In this document: piece after piece, positions 16,013 to 26,662 of the stretch
How the letters are laid out: every line of letters begins with the position of its first letter
Numbering within the stretch: position 1 is the stretch's first letter
Source of the DNA: Chromatiales bacterium
GTDB taxonomy: Bacteria; Pseudomonadota; Gammaproteobacteria; Chromatiales; Chromatiaceae
Length of the DNA stretch: 39,155 nucleotides
NCBI GenBank assembly: GCA_030145425.1
Contig: JAQYVO010000284.1
Coordinates: forward strand, 1-39,155
Reading direction: 5' to 3'
The notes under the pieces: generated by a model
Database searches by the model: none
The model's input: the letters and a program-made list of their open reading frames with translations, nothing else
Told to the model about the DNA's origin: nothing
Program-made: the position numbers and the translations under genes

Positions 16013-17185
16013 CTAGTGATGTTTTCCCTGCCCGGGGCCTCGAACCGGCTTTATGCTGCCCCACCATTTGCACCCGGGGCACTGCCAGTGCAGCGTCTTG
16101 GCAGTGAAACCGCAATGGCTGCAGAGATAGGAGGGGTGCTCTTCCAGCACCCGCCCAAGCAGCTGCTGGAGTATGCCCAGCGTCTCGGTCGCACGTTTCC
16201 CCCCAGCGCTGAGATTGAGCCCGATCAGACGATCCAGCCCCTCCAGATCCGGGTGGCGCTGCAGATAATGGTGGAGAAAGCGCATAGCGCTCTTTTCGCC
16301 CTCTTCTTCCTGGATCAGATCCACCAAAGCCAGTGCGACCGCGATACCTGAGTCTTTCTCGATAAGATGATGCAGATAAGCCACCAGCTCGTTCTGATTG
16401 CCAATCTGTCTGTAGCAGGCCAGCAGGGTCGGGAGCACTTCAGCCATGTAGGTGAGATCCTGGTTCTCAACCCGCTTAAAAGTGTGTATCGCTGTCTTGT
16501 AGGATCCCGCCGCGGCCTCCATCTCGCCCAGGAGGATCGTTGCACGGACGCAGCGGCCATCACAACCCTGGGCCTTCTTTAAATGCCTCCTTGCCAGATC
16601 GTCATCATTTTCGGATAACGCCTCCTCAGCCAGTTCACAGTAAAAATGCGCACGCTCGGCCCGCAGCGACTGCCCGGATAACTGCTCCAGTCTGGCGCTC
16701 ACCTGAAGGCACTTTTCCCAATCCTTTTCCTGCTGATAGATAACGCGCAGATTTTCCAGGGCCTGTTCCTGGTACATGTTCATCTCACCGAGTTCAGTGA
16801 ACAGATTTTCGGCTCTGTCGAACAGCCCTGCCCGCATATAGTCCTGCCCCAGTTCGAGCAGGCCCTGGGCGCGCTGATCACGACTCAGCGTCGGCCGGGC
16901 AATCAGATTCTGATGAATCCTTATGGCACGATCCACCTCACCGCGGCGTCTGAACAGGTTGCCCAGCGCCAGGTGCGTCTCCACGGTTTCGCTGTCGACT
17001 TCAAGCATCTCCACGAAAACATCGATCGCTTTGTCAGGCTGTTCGTTCAGCAGATAGTTCAGACCCCGGAAATAGGAGGGCGTCCCATTGTATCCGGGCG
17101 CTTCCTTGGGTTTGCTGCTGCGCTTTGCGGCCAGCCAGCCGGAAGCGGCGGCAACAGGCAGCAACAGCCAGAGCAGTTCAAGCAT
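16013..17185 (-). CDS. lapB: Lipopolysaccharide assembly protein B (TPR adaptor)
   Basis: 390 residues, as in E. coli LapB/YciM (389). An N-terminal membrane anchor (residues 3-20) is followed by about nine tetratricopeptide repeats, for example [21 protein letters not shown] and [18 protein letters not shown], and a C-terminal rubredoxin-like zinc ribbon with Cys pairs in SYLCSHCGF and WQCPGCKWW. LapB brings LpxC to FtsH for degradation and so sets the rate of LPS synthesis from the inner-membrane face. It lies 5 bp downstream of lapA. Confidence 0.95.
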   Translation of the reverse strand: MLELLWLLLPVAAASGWLAAKRSSKPKEAPGYNGTPSYFRGLNYLLNEQPDKAIDVFVEMLEVDSETVETHLALGNLFRRRGEVDRAIRIHQNLIARPTLSRDQRAQGLLELGQDYMRAGLFDRAENLFTELGEMNMYQEQALENLRVIYQQEKDWEKCLQVSARLEQLSGQSLRAERAHFYCELAEEALSENDDDLARRHLKKAQGCDGRCVRATILLGEMEAAAGSYKTAIHTFKRVENQDLTYMAEVLPTLLACYRQIGNQNELVAYLHHLIEKDSGIAVALALVDLIQEEEGEKSAMRFLHHYLQRHPDLEGLDRLIGLNLSAGGKRATETLGILQQLLGRVLEEHPSYLCSHCGFTAKTLHWQCPGCKWWGSIKPVRGPGQGKHH

Positions 17186-17190
17186 TTCGA

Positions 17191-17478
17191 TCAGTGGTCC
17201 TTGATCGGGAGCGATCTCAGGTTATTGACCTCTTCGGATGCCAGGCGGGCCTGTCGCCGCAAATTGGCATTTTCCCGCTTCACCCGCATCATGCCTCCCA
17301 GCCCTGCCACCATGCCCAGGACCGCCCCCACGAAAACCGCCCCCACCAGCAGCACGGATAACGGCAGCTCCCGGGAGCCGAAATAGTAGTTCAGATTTAC
17401 GAGGTCGGCATTCATTACCGCAAGCACCGCCCCTACCAGCATTACCAGAAGAAACAGTATCAGTCTTATTAGTCGCAC
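17191..17478 (-). CDS. lapA: Lipopolysaccharide assembly protein A
   Basis: 95 residues with two hydrophobic segments (about 3-22 and 41-63), the NADLVNLNYYFG linker typical of the LapA domain (DUF1049), and a charged coiled tail (KRENANLRRQARLASEEVNNL). It works with LapB in LPS homeostasis at the inner membrane. The start is GTG 17476-17478 with GGGGAG about 10 nt upstream. In many relatives ihfB and rpsA lie immediately upstream; here repeat DNA is found instead. Confidence 0.9.
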   Translation of the reverse strand: MRLIRLILFLLVMLVGAVLAVMNADLVNLNYYFGSRELPLSVLLVGAVFVGAVLGMVAGLGGMMRVKRENANLRRQARLASEEVNNLRSLPIKDH

Positions 17479-17574
17479 TTTCCGTGATCTCCCCTTTCAA
17501 CCCCAATGGTAGATGCCAATATCATACAGTTCTGTGCTCCTGTTGATAATGACCGAAAAAGCGGAGAGTTACAG

Positions 17575-17660
17575 GTAGGATGTGGTGAGCGCAGCAATCC
17601 GAATCAATCATGCGCGGATCGATCGGGGAAGATGCGGTTCGCTGCGCTCACCGCATCCAC
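17575..17660. repeat. Palindromic repeat, GTAGGATGCGGTGAG family (copy 1)
   Basis: GTAGGATGTGGTGAGCGCAG at the left faces CTGCGCTCACCGCATCCAC at the right, an 85-bp inverted pair with an imperfect inner region. The same family occurs at 29595-29666. Confidence 0.75.
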
Positions 17661-17698
17661 TGGAGGACCGGCTTTATTCTGGAAGGGAACGATGGCTG

Positions 17699-17722
17699 TT
17701 GGCCGAATGAATTCGGCCCTAC
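17699..17722. repeat. Single arm of the MITE palindrome
   Basis: TTGGCCGAATGAATTCGGCC then CTA, identical to one arm of the elements elsewhere in the window and followed by CAACGG as in complete copies. The other arm and both terminal repeats are missing, so this is a fragment lying just after fliK. Confidence 0.7.
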
Positions 17723-17749
17723 AACGGTCACCTGCTTGCTTATATGAAT

Positions 17750-19519
17750 CTATGCGTAGTGGTCCAGCAGCCGGTCTGTGTTGGGGTCAGTCAGGTGGTT
17801 CGGAGACTGGGATTCGTTTCCGGTATCCGTCATTCCCCTTTGGGCGTCCTCTCCCATCTCAGATCCATTACCCTTGTTGCGCCCATCATTGCCGAACAAT
17901 CCCCGTTGATCTTCGGCTTGACGCTGGTTGACGTCCACATTGGCCAGCTGAAGGTTGCTCTCCCCAAACATCTCACGAAGCCGCGGAATCGCCGCCTCCA
18001 GTGCTTCCCGCACGGCGCCATTCTGGGTGGTAAAACTGACGCTGGTCTGATCCTGTTGCATGGTCAGCTGGATATCAATGGCACCCAGGTGGGGTGGCGT
18101 AACCCTCAGGGTGGCGCCTTGAATGGTCCGCCCCACCATCCACAGGATTCGCTCCCCAACGGCCTCCCCCCAATTCTTGGTGCCGAGAGGCGCCTCCAGA
18201 TTCATATTGACGGGGCTGCTGGTCTGAAGAAGCAAACTGCCGGTTTGCGATACTGTACCGCCCATAGCACCGGAAATGGAAGCCGCGACAGAAGCCTGGG
18301 ATCCCTGATCCGCCGCAACCGTCGCCGTCGACATGACGGTAGCGAACTGCTGCAAGGCGGCAAAATCCGGCTTAACGGGTTGAATCAGGTTGTCCGTGAC
18401 GGGGGTGGTTGGGATCGTGCGACCTGCATCTATCACGGTATGGCTGATGAGCTCAGGGGACAGTGTTGTCCCTGCTGCAGCCTTTTGCGTAAAAACGGGG
18501 GGCTGATCCGGAACCTTGGGCTGTGCCAGCATTCGGGCAAGACTGCCGGCAGCCTGCATGGGCTCTGTTGAGGTGGCGGCTGCCGGAATTGTCAGGCCCT
18601 GTAACGGCTGTGAAGGCGCCGCCGAACCTGATCGCTCGGCCCTGAACAGGTTTTCTGTAATCGAAAGACGAGTGGTGTTATCCCCGTCACCGCCCATTGT
18701 CTGGCCTGGTTTGTCTGAAGAGGCAGGCATGGATTGCATCGGGGTCGACGGCCCCACAACTGATGGTGCGGAGTTAGCCGGGACCGCCACGCCTGGTAAC
18801 GGCTGTGAAGGTATCACCGAACCGGCTCCAACGGGCCTCAACAAGTTTCGCGCAACCGGAATACGACCGGCATCATCTGCGTCACCATTCATTGCCTGTC
18901 CCGGTTTTTCCGAGGATACGGGTATGGACTGCAACGGGTCCGATGACCCCACAACCGTTGATGAAGGCAGTTTGATAACAGGCTGTGGCGCAGCCTTCGA
19001 CTTCCCTTCGATACCCTCAGAAGGGTTCGTCACCATCTTTGTCCCATCTACCGGAACCGGGACCTGGGACTGTTGCATGAACAAACTGGGACTGGGACCA
19101 GCGGTTGCAGTGGCACTGACCGGAATGGTATCGGGCGATCCCGCAAAGGGGTTGTTTTCCGGAGATTGCGACTCACCCATGTTTGATGGTGACTGTTGCA
19201 ACGTAATTGCAACCGGGGATGAGGATTCCGGTTCCCAATATCCTGAATCCGGCGGTTGCCCCACGGCAATAGTTACCGCCTGCGGCAGACTCTTGCCGTC
19301 TTCGAGGGCCAGTTTCAATCTCTCGAAATCCTGCGGTGGCAGCAGCGTTTCCAGACGCTGCATCAGTTTTCCGGCATCCTGCTGGTTATTCAGGAGTTCG
19401 CTGAAATCGATTCCAGATGCAGCAGCCGGCTGCCCTCCGCCCACGGATTCCGGACCATAGTCCGAAAGCAGGGCGGAAAAAATCGCGGAAACTCCTGGGC
19501 TGATGGGAGCGCTATTCAT
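17750..19519 (-). CDS. fliK: Flagellar hook-length control protein FliK
   Basis: 589 residues. The long N-terminal and middle part is rich in Pro, Ser, Ala and Gln and is presumably unfolded, serving as the molecular ruler. The C-terminal domain (about 445-540) is the recognisable Flg_hook fold: NWGEAVGERILWMVGR, LRVTPPHLGAIDIQLTMQ, VSFTTQNGAVREALEAAIPRLREMF, LQLANVDVNQ. FliK is exported by the flagellar type III system and switches its substrate from hook to filament proteins through FlhB. Residues 187-246 and 252-311 are tandem duplicates with a constant 65-residue offset. A sigma-54-type promoter lies just upstream. No other flagellar gene is in the window. Confidence 0.88.
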   Translation of the reverse strand: MNSAPISPGVSAIFSALLSDYGPESVGGGQPAAASGIDFSELLNNQQDAGKLMQRLETLLPPQDFERLKLALEDGKSLPQAVTIAVGQPPDSGYWEPESSSPVAITLQQSPSNMGESQSPENNPFAGSPDTIPVSATATAGPSPSLFMQQSQVPVPVDGTKMVTNPSEGIEGKSKAAPQPVIKLPSSTVVGSSDPLQSIPVSSEKPGQAMNGDADDAGRIPVARNLLRPVGAGSVIPSQPLPGVAVPANSAPSVVGPSTPMQSMPASSDKPGQTMGGDGDNTTRLSITENLFRAERSGSAAPSQPLQGLTIPAAATSTEPMQAAGSLARMLAQPKVPDQPPVFTQKAAAGTTLSPELISHTVIDAGRTIPTTPVTDNLIQPVKPDFAALQQFATVMSTATVAADQGSQASVAASISGAMGGTVSQTGSLLLQTSSPVNMNLEAPLGTKNWGEAVGERILWMVGRTIQGATLRVTPPHLGAIDIQLTMQQDQTSVSFTTQNGAVREALEAAIPRLREMFGESNLQLANVDVNQRQAEDQRGLFGNDGRNKGNGSEMGEDAQRGMTDTGNESQSPNHLTDPNTDRLLDHYA

Positions 19520-19559
19520 AGGCGCGTTCTACCTTCGTTGATATTACTTGGGGTAGTTA

Positions 19560-19577
19560 ATGCAGTTCCCGTGCCAG
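19560..19577 (-). promoter_or_regulatory. Sigma-54 (RpoN)-type promoter of fliK
   Basis: Minus strand CTGGCACGGGAACTGCAT: GG and GC are exactly 10 bp apart, as in TGGCAC-N5-TTGCA. The implied start point is near 19550, leaving a leader of about 30 nt before fliK. RpoN control of class II/III flagellar genes is well known in Pseudomonas and Vibrio. Confidence 0.7.
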
Positions 19578-19621
19578 CCCTTACTCAGGAATCAAGACCG
19601 CTTGGGAGACCCCAAAACGGA

Positions 19622-20110
19622 TCACTCCAGAAAATCCCCGCTCACCGCCTTACGCCATGTGCCTCCCGCGACGCGCCAATCTCCCTCCACCTCCGAGAGT
19701 TCCAGATCAAACCGGTACAGATTGGCGCGCACAAAAGACAACTGGGACGCATCATCCAGGGGTCGGCCCGCCATGGCCACATAGATGACTGCCCGCGCGC
19801 GGTCGGGTTCTTCGACCAGAATTTCATGGATCTGGACCAACAGATGAATGGACTTGTGACGCAGGAAATAGCCGGCCAGCAATCGTGTCAGGTCACGTCG
19901 TGTCCGCTTGCTGCCGTCGAGGTAGTTTTCTGATATGAGGGTTCTGAGATCGGGCAGCGACCTGGCCTCTACCGCTGATTCCCCATCGGCGATCATCTGC
20001 CTGATCCTTTGTTCCGGGGAATCCGGCTCGCTGCAACCGCTCAGAAGCAATAGTATCGCGACGAAAGCCGACCGGATCCCGGGGCCTGTCAACGCTATAC
20101 GGATATCCAT
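19622..20110 (-). CDS. Probable outer-membrane or periplasmic lipoprotein, unknown function
   Basis: 162 residues from ATG 20110. The N terminus has a lipoprotein signal with lipobox LLSGC (Cys at about 26) followed by Ser, which suggests sorting to the outer membrane. The mature part starts with a helix (PEQRIRQMIADGESAVEARS) and continues with alternating strands; the layout LISENYLDG..RRDLTRLLAGYFLRHKSIHL resembles NTF2-like/SnoaL-type domains, but I cannot name a family. A GTG at 20128 in the same frame is a less likely start. It begins about 27 bp after dapB ends on the same strand, so it is probably cotranscribed with it. Confidence 0.65.
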   Translation of the reverse strand: MDIRIALTGPGIRSAFVAILLLLSGCSEPDSPEQRIRQMIADGESAVEARSLPDLRTLISENYLDGSKRTRRDLTRLLAGYFLRHKSIHLLVQIHEILVEEPDRARAVIYVAMAGRPLDDASQLSFVRANLYRFDLELSEVEGDWRVAGGTWRKAVSGDFLE

Positions 20111-20136
20111 GGAACAGGATGATCCCACAACCGGCT

Positions 20137-20967
<831 letters not shown>

Positions 20968-21051
20968 TTAACTTTTTGATATTAATATTAATATTTGTAC
21001 AGCCAATTATAATTTAACTGCAGAGATGCAGCGTTTCTATTTCAGGTTCAT

Positions 21052-21210
21052 CCCCTGATCAAGTGGGTAGATTACCATTGTAGGGCCGAATTCATTCGGC
21101 CAACAGCCATCGTTACCTGCATCATCTCAAGCATTGGTCGAATGAATTCGACCCTACGGTTCTGCTGGCAGATGAAACGGGGGTTGCCGAGAATGTTGAT
21201 TTACCCACTC
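21052..21210 (+). mobile_element. MITE-like palindromic element, copy 3 (complete, about 159 bp)
   Basis: Left end CCCCTGATCAAGTGGGTAG, right end GTTGATTTACCCACTC, paired palindromes at 21081-21156 with a 30-nt loop. It occupies most of the gap between dnaJ and dapB, in the same orientation as copy 1. There is no evident target duplication. Confidence 0.8.
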
Positions 21211-21233
21211 GCTGTACGGGATCACAAGAATCA

Positions 21234-22382
21234 CTAAAACCCCATATTCTCGAAAAAGGTCTTCACCCCGTTCAGCCAGGAAGAGGAATGAGGGCTGTGC
21301 TTACTGCCGGTGCCTTCCATGGAGCTTTCAAGCTCTCTCAGGAGGTCCTTCTGTGCGTCAGACAAGTTGATCGGCGTCTCCACCATGACCCGGCACAGGA
21401 GATCACCCACCGGTCCGCCCCGCACCGGTTTGACGCCCTTGCCGCGCATTCGAAACAGCTTCCCGGATTGGGTTCCCGCCGGAATCTTGAGCATCACCTT
21501 GCCGCCCAGGGTCGGCACTTCCAGTTCTCCACCCAGGGCTGCCGTCACGAAGCCGATGGGCACCTCGCAGAAAAGGTGATTGTCCTCGCGGGTGAATATG
21601 GCATGCTCTTTGACCGCCACCTGCACGTAGAGATCGCCAGCGGGGCCTCCATGCTCCCCCGCCTCACCCTCGCCGGCCAGCCGGATTCGGTCTCCGGTGT
21701 CCACGCCGGCAGGTACTTTTACCGAGAGCGTTTTATGCTGCTGTATCCTTCCCATGCCGTGGCAGGAGGTGCAGGGGTCGTCTATCACCGTACCCTTGCC
21801 GCGGCAGGAGGGACAGGTCTGCTGCACTGAGAAGAAGCCCTGCTGCATCCTGACCTGGCCATGACCGCCGCAGGTGGAACAAGACTTGGGGTTGGTCCCC
21901 TTTTTCGCGCCGCTGCCTTTGCAGACGTTGCAGGTAACCTGGGTCGGCACGCGTATCTTTACGCTGGTGCCCGCCACGGCATCTTCCAGGCTGAGTTGCA
22001 GGTTGTAGCGCAGATCGGATCCACGGTGAACCCTCGATCCGCCCCCCCGGCCGCCGCCACCGAAGATATCGCCGAACACATCGCCGAACACATCGCTGAA
22101 ATTGGCACTGCCTCCGCCAAACCCGCCGGGGCCTCCTCCCATTGAGGAATCGACGCCCGCATGACCGAACTGGTCATAGGCCGCCCTTTTCTGGGCATCC
22201 GAGAGCACCTCGTAGGCTTCCTTGGTCTCCTTGAACTTCTGCTCCGCGTCGCTGCTCGACTTATCACCGGTGTTGCGGTCCGGGTGATACTTCATCGCCA
22301 GCCGACGATAGGCCTTCTTCAGTTCTGCCTCGCTGGCGTTCTTGCTGACACCGAGGACATCGTAGTAATCGTGTTTTGACAT
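21234..22382 (-). CDS. dnaJ: Chaperone DnaJ (Hsp40)
   Basis: 382 residues from ATG 22382. The J domain starts [15 protein letters not shown], with HPD at residues 33-35. A Gly/Phe-rich linker contains a short duplicated [14 protein letters not shown] segment, and four CxxCxGxG zinc-binding repeats begin at about residue 151 ([32 protein letters not shown]). The C-terminal peptide-binding domain is complete. DnaJ delivers unfolded clients to DnaK and stimulates its ATPase. An AT-rich stretch lies between dnaK and dnaJ (22383-22590), so dnaJ may have its own promoter in addition to readthrough. Confidence 0.97.
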   Translation of the reverse strand: MSKHDYYDVLGVSKNASEAELKKAYRRLAMKYHPDRNTGDKSSSDAEQKFKETKEAYEVLSDAQKRAAYDQFGHAGVDSSMGGGPGGFGGGSANFSDVFGDVFGDIFGGGGRGGGSRVHRGSDLRYNLQLSLEDAVAGTSVKIRVPTQVTCNVCKGSGAKKGTNPKSCSTCGGHGQVRMQQGFFSVQQTCPSCRGKGTVIDDPCTSCHGMGRIQQHKTLSVKVPAGVDTGDRIRLAGEGEAGEHGGPAGDLYVQVAVKEHAIFTREDNHLFCEVPIGFVTAALGGELEVPTLGGKVMLKIPAGTQSGKLFRMRGKGVKPVRGGPVGDLLCRVMVETPINLSDAQKDLLRELESSMEGTGSKHSPHSSSWLNGVKTFFENMGF

Positions 22383-22594
22383 TTTTATTTCTATTTGTCG
22401 GGCATCAGCCTGCAAAGAACATCAGAGGATGGATATTTGCTTGCCTGATCATCAGAATTATTTAATGTATTTTATTAACTAATTTATATAACTAACTGTT
22501 AAATATATTCATTAATCATCGAATATTTTTGAGGGCTTATCAGGCCCCATAAAACAGTAAGCCACATCTACAATCCACGATTTCAACAGCACAA

Positions 22595-22628
22595 CGCCAG
22601 GACCCGCGGATTGTCTCGGGTCCTGGCG
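22595..22628 (-). terminator. Long hairpin after dnaK, probable terminator or attenuator
   Basis: A perfect 12-bp stem (CGCCAGGACCCG / CGGGTCCTGGCG) with a 10-nt loop starts about 36 bp after the dnaK stop. It has no clear U-tract, so it may stabilise the upstream mRNA or only partly terminate before dnaJ. Confidence 0.6.
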
Positions 22629-22664
22629 CCGGCGGTTACTGGCTCGGAACCAGCCACTGACTGC

Positions 22665-24611
22665 CTACTTCTTGTCGTCCTTGACCTCTTCGAACTCAGC
22701 GTCGACCACATCTTCGTTACCACCCTGGGAACCCGCGTCGGGACCCTGTTCAGGGCCCGGGCCCGCCGCGCCTTCCGCAGCGCCAGGGTCTTGTTGCGCG
22801 TAAAGGCGCTCGGCCATCTTGGCTGAAGCATCGGTGAGGACCTTGGTCTTGGCCTCTATGGCATCCTTGTCATCTTCCTTCATGGCCTCTTCCAGGTCCT
22901 TGATGGCGCTTTCAATGGATTCCTTCTCGCCTGCTTCCAGCTTGTCGTCACCCAGTTCCTCTATGGACTTGCGGGTGGCATGGATCATGGCATCGGCCTG
23001 GTTGCGGGTCTGTACCAGTTCCTGGAACTTCTTGTCCTCTTCGACATGGGCCTCGGCATCTTTGACCATGCGATCGATCTCCTCGTCATTGAGACCCGAG
23101 GACGCCTTGATGACGATAGACTGCTGCTTACCCGTCGCCTTGTCCTTGGCCGAAACGTTGAGGATGCCGTTGGCATCGATATCGAAGTTGACTTCGATCT
23201 GGGGGACGCCGCGGGGCGACGGCGGTATATCGCTGAGATCGAAGCGCCCCAGGGACTTGTTGGCCATGGCCTGGTCACGTTCACCCTGCAGCACATGCAC
23301 CGTCACCGCGGTCTGATTGTCGTCAGCCGTGGAGAACACCTGATTCGCCTTGGTGGGAATGGTGGTGTTCTTCTCGATCAGCTTGGTCATCACGCCGCCC
23401 AGCGTCTCGATTCCGAGAGACAGGGGCGTCACATCCAACAGCAGAACGTCCTTTACTTCTCCCCCCAGCACACCGCCCTGGATCGAAGCGCCAACCGCTA
23501 CTGCCTCGTCAGGGTTTACATCTTTACGCGGCGCCTTGCCGAAAATCGACTCAACCTTGGTCTGGACCATCGGCATGCGGGTCTGGCCGCCCACCAGGAT
23601 CACGTCATCGATCTCCGACGTGCTCAAACCGGCATCGTTCAACGCAGTCTTGCAGGGGTCAGCCGTTCTTTCCACCAGGGATTCAACCAGGGATTCCAGT
23701 TTGGCCCTGGTCAGCTTGATGTTGAGATGCTTGGGCCCGGTGGCATCGGCGGTGATATAGGGCAGATTGATATCCGTCTGCTGACTGGAGGAGAGTTCGA
23801 TCTTGGCCTTCTCAGCGCCTTCCTTCAGTCGCTGCAATGCCAGGGGATCATTGCGCAGGTCGAAACCCTGATCCTTCTTGAACTCAGCCACCAGGAAATC
23901 GATGATGCGCTTGTCGAAATCCTCTCCGCCCAGGAAAGTGTCTCCGTTGGTCGACAAAACCTCGAACTGGTGTTCACCGTCGATCTCCGCGATCTCGATG
24001 ATGGAGATGTCGAAGGTACCGCCGCCCAGATCAAACACGGCGATCTTCCGGTCGCCGATCTGCTTGTCCATGCCATAGGCCAGTGCTGCGGCCGTCGGCT
24101 CGTTGATGATGCGTTTCACTTCCAGACCGGCAATACGGCCGGCATCCTTGGTGGCTTGGCGCTGAGAGTCGTTGAAATAGGCCGGCACCGTGATCACGGC
24201 TTCCTTTACCTCTTCACCCAGGTAATCCTCCGCCGTCTTCCTCATCTTCTGCAGGATCTTGGCGGCAATCTCAGGCGGCGCCATTTTCTTGCCTTGGGCC
24301 TCCACCCAGGCATCGCCGTTGTCGGCCTGTGCAATCTTGTAGGGAACCATATCCATGTCCCGCTTCACCACATCATCACCGAAACGCCTTCCAATCAGGC
24401 GTTTTATGGCGAACAGGGTGTTTGTCGGATTGGTGACTGCCTGACGCTTCGCCGACTGCCCCACCAGCACTTCGTCGTCACCGGTGTAAGCAACGATGGA
24501 TGGGGTCGTACGATCGCCTTCGCTGTTTTCGATGACCCGGGCCTTGTTGCCCTCCATAACGGCTACGCAGGAGTTGGTGGTACCCAGATCGATGCCTATG
24601 ATTTTTCCCAT
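22665..24611 (-). CDS. dnaK: Chaperone DnaK (Hsp70)
   Basis: 648 residues. The nucleotide-binding domain carries the Hsp70 signatures [30 protein letters not shown] and [13 protein letters not shown]. The linker [19 protein letters not shown] follows, then the substrate-binding domain and a charged lid ending in EEVKDDKK, which corresponds to the conserved acidic EEVKD tail of bacterial DnaK. ATP-driven folding and disaggregation chaperone of the cytoplasm, partnered by the DnaJ and GrpE encoded on either side. It is part of hrcA-grpE-dnaK-dnaJ under the CIRCE site at 26664. Confidence 0.98.
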   Translation of the reverse strand: MGKIIGIDLGTTNSCVAVMEGNKARVIENSEGDRTTPSIVAYTGDDEVLVGQSAKRQAVTNPTNTLFAIKRLIGRRFGDDVVKRDMDMVPYKIAQADNGDAWVEAQGKKMAPPEIAAKILQKMRKTAEDYLGEEVKEAVITVPAYFNDSQRQATKDAGRIAGLEVKRIINEPTAAALAYGMDKQIGDRKIAVFDLGGGTFDISIIEIAEIDGEHQFEVLSTNGDTFLGGEDFDKRIIDFLVAEFKKDQGFDLRNDPLALQRLKEGAEKAKIELSSSQQTDINLPYITADATGPKHLNIKLTRAKLESLVESLVERTADPCKTALNDAGLSTSEIDDVILVGGQTRMPMVQTKVESIFGKAPRKDVNPDEAVAVGASIQGGVLGGEVKDVLLLDVTPLSLGIETLGGVMTKLIEKNTTIPTKANQVFSTADDNQTAVTVHVLQGERDQAMANKSLGRFDLSDIPPSPRGVPQIEVNFDIDANGILNVSAKDKATGKQQSIVIKASSGLNDEEIDRMVKDAEAHVEEDKKFQELVQTRNQADAMIHATRKSIEELGDDKLEAGEKESIESAIKDLEEAMKEDDKDAIEAKTKVLTDASAKMAERLYAQQDPGAAEGAAGPGPEQGPDAGSQGGNEDVVDAEFEEVKDDKK

Positions 24612-24684
24612 TTTCCGGTTTCTCCAGTCCTAATTCTGATTCTTGTCTGTCTTGCCCCCTGAGATGGGGCAATACCTCAATTTT

Positions 24685-25290
24685 TCAAGCCTTTTCGTCC
24701 AGTTTCCCCGGGGTTGCCTGGGAAACTATGACCATTGCGGGACGCACCAGCCTGCCGTTGAGCGTGTAACCCTTTTGAACCACTGTAACGACCGTGTTGG
24801 GAGGCAGATCCTCCCGCGGCTGGACGGACATGGCCTGGTGCAGATCCGGGTTGAAGGGCTCGCCCATGGGATCAACCTGCTCCACCTCGAATTTGTTCAT
24901 GGCATCCGAGAAAAGCTTCAGTGTGAGTTCCGCCCCTTCGTGAAATTTATCCAGGTCGGCCCCCTCCCCCCGGGCTGCCTCGAGACCGAGTTCCATGCTG
25001 TCCCGCACCGGAATCAGTGCATTGACGAACCGCTCCAGGGAAAACTTGTGGGCGTTTTCCAGATCACGCTGATGGCGTTTGTGCAGATTATCTGCCTCCG
25101 CCCGGGCACGTACCAGCTGATCCCAGTGCTCGTCGGCCTTGCTTCTGGCGTCTTCCAGCAGCAAGCCGAGCTTCTCGTTATCGGGCCGCTGTGTCTCGGG
25201 CGGTTGTTCAGCCTCTGCCTGCGCTTCCGCCTGGGCGGCGGACGCCTCACCCGCATCAAGTTCTTCGACAGGATCCTGCTCTTTTTCCAT
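24685..25290 (-). CDS. grpE: Nucleotide exchange factor GrpE
   Basis: 201 residues. An acidic, Glu/Ala-rich N-terminal tail (residues 1-45) is followed by the long coiled-coil dimer helix (LGLLLEDARSKADEHWDQLVRARAEADNLHKR in part) and the C-terminal beta domain with the GrpE signature VVTVVQKGYTLNGRLVRPAMV. GrpE releases ADP from DnaK. The start has AAGG just upstream of ATG. It lies 73 bp upstream of dnaK and 220 bp downstream of hrcA, the latter gap being filled largely by a palindromic repeat. Confidence 0.96.
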   Translation of the reverse strand: MEKEQDPVEELDAGEASAAQAEAQAEAEQPPETQRPDNEKLGLLLEDARSKADEHWDQLVRARAEADNLHKRHQRDLENAHKFSLERFVNALIPVRDSMELGLEAARGEGADLDKFHEGAELTLKLFSDAMNKFEVEQVDPMGEPFNPDLHQAMSVQPREDLPPNTVVTVVQKGYTLNGRLVRPAMVIVSQATPGKLDEKA

Positions 25291-25395
25291 CCTTATACCC
25301 TTGTCATGGCCCGGATAGGTACGGGCCGCATGTTGCTCAATTGGTGGCTTCCTGCAACCGAATCAACATAAATTGCTGCGATTTTCAGGAAGATC

Positions 25396-25470
25396 AACCG
25401 CAGAGGCACAAAGTCGCAGAGTATCCTTAATTGAAGAGATAAACCTCTGCGTCTCCGCGCCTCTGCGGTT
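25396..25470. repeat. Palindromic repeat, AACCGCAGAGG family, intact copy
   Basis: AACCGCAGAGGC at the left pairs with GCCTCTGCGGTT at the right, with inner CGCAGAG / CTCTGCG arms and a loop of about 20 nt. A separate perfect palindrome CCCCAAATTGGGG (25497-25509) lies just after the hrcA stop. Other copies of this family at 32892-33196 and 35514-35674 carry insertions in the loop, and a lone arm sits at 30683-30705. Confidence 0.8.
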
Positions 25471-25513
25471 CAAATTAAAATCTTTAAACTCAACTACCCC
25501 AAATTGGGGATGG

Positions 25514-26569
25514 TTAGCGGGCTTTCAAGGCAGCACCGAGAAGTTTTGCCGTGATATCCACAATCGGGATGACACGGTCATAGGCCATGCGGGTGGGGCC
25601 GACCACCCCCAACACCCCGGCCACCTGGTCGTTGATCTCGTAAGGTGCCGTCACCAGGCTGCAGTGGTCGAGTCGTTCGTAGCCCGACTCCTCGCCAATG
25701 TAAATCTGCATTCCGTCCGCCTGCATGGATTCGTCCAGCAGATGCAGCAGTTCGTTCTTCTGCGTAAAGGAATCAAACAACCGCTTCAGCCGGTCCATCT
25801 CGGCCAGTTCGTTGAAGTCCATCAGATTGGTCTGCCCGGCCATGACGTAGTCATCTTTATCATCGGAATTGTCTATCACCTGCTCGGCCATCTCCAGGGC
25901 GCTTACCATGATCTGATTCATTCGGTTGCGCTCCTCGTCCATCTCCTTCAGAAGCTTGTCATGCATCTCCTCGAGGGATTCACCGCCGTAGTTTCGGTTC
26001 AGCAAGTTGGCCGACCACTGAAGCTGCGATTGTGTATAGGATTTGCGGGTATTGATGACGCGATTGATAACCTCCCCCTCGTGGGTGACCAGGATGGTAA
26101 GGACGCGGTTGGCGGAGAGGGGTAGAAACTCGATCTGTCGAAATATGATCCGGTCCCGCCGCGGCACCATTACCACACCGGCCATATGGGTCAGACTGGA
26201 TAGAAGTCTTGATGCAGAATCGACCAATGCCAGCGGATTGCCATCCCCCATCAGCTCACTGCGCAGCCTCTCCACCTCTTCGGATTCAGGAGGCTTGAGC
26301 GTGACCAGGGAATCCACGAACATGCGGTACCCGGATACCGTGGGGATCCGGCCCGCCGAGGTGTGCGGCGAAATCACCAGCCCCATTTCCTCGAGATCCG
26401 ACATGACATTCCGGATCGTGGCAGGGCTCAAGTCCAGCCCGGAGTCCCGCGACAGGGTGCGGGAGCCTACGGGCTCGCCCCCCTGGATATAGCGCTCGAT
26501 CAGTACCTTCAGGAAATACTGGGCCCGCTCTGTGACAGGCAATGAACTGGTGGGACTTTTCTCTGCCAC
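25514..26569 (-). CDS. hrcA: Heat-inducible transcription repressor HrcA
   Basis: 351 residues, family length. The N-terminal winged helix contains YIQGGEPVGSRTLSRDSGLDLSPATIRNVMSDLEEMGL and SPHTSAGRIPTVSGYRMFVD, the most conserved HrcA segment; the C-terminal half is the GAF-like dimer domain ending VVGPTRMAYDRVIPIVD. HrcA, kept active by GroEL, binds CIRCE and represses heat-shock operons. The start is GTG 26567-26569; an in-frame stop a few codons upstream rules out a longer form. A CIRCE element lies about 95 bp upstream, so the operon is autoregulated. Confidence 0.96.
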   Translation of the reverse strand: MAEKSPTSSLPVTERAQYFLKVLIERYIQGGEPVGSRTLSRDSGLDLSPATIRNVMSDLEEMGLVISPHTSAGRIPTVSGYRMFVDSLVTLKPPESEEVERLRSELMGDGNPLALVDSASRLLSSLTHMAGVVMVPRRDRIIFRQIEFLPLSANRVLTILVTHEGEVINRVINTRKSYTQSQLQWSANLLNRNYGGESLEEMHDKLLKEMDEERNRMNQIMVSALEMAEQVIDNSDDKDDYVMAGQTNLMDFNELAEMDRLKRLFDSFTQKNELLHLLDESMQADGMQIYIGEESGYERLDHCSLVTAPYEINDQVAGVLGVVGPTRMAYDRVIPIVDITAKLLGAALKAR

Positions 26570-26662
26570 GTTCCGGCTTTAATCTCCTGACCGCTGGTGT
26601 TTGTATCAGTCACCGGGAACCTGCCGCGTTGGCGGTCTCCGCTTCTGCATCGAACCCGAGTG

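Noticed and set aside
15966-16115. Longer N terminus for pyrF (50 extra codons)
   Set aside because: The extra part overlaps lapB, is unlike PyrF and starts without a ribosome-binding site; ATG 15965 fits the family.
25291-25513. Sigma-32 promoter upstream of grpE
   Set aside because: A TTGAGC and a CCCGTACCTAT stretch are present but only about 9 bp apart, far too short for the sigma-32 spacing.
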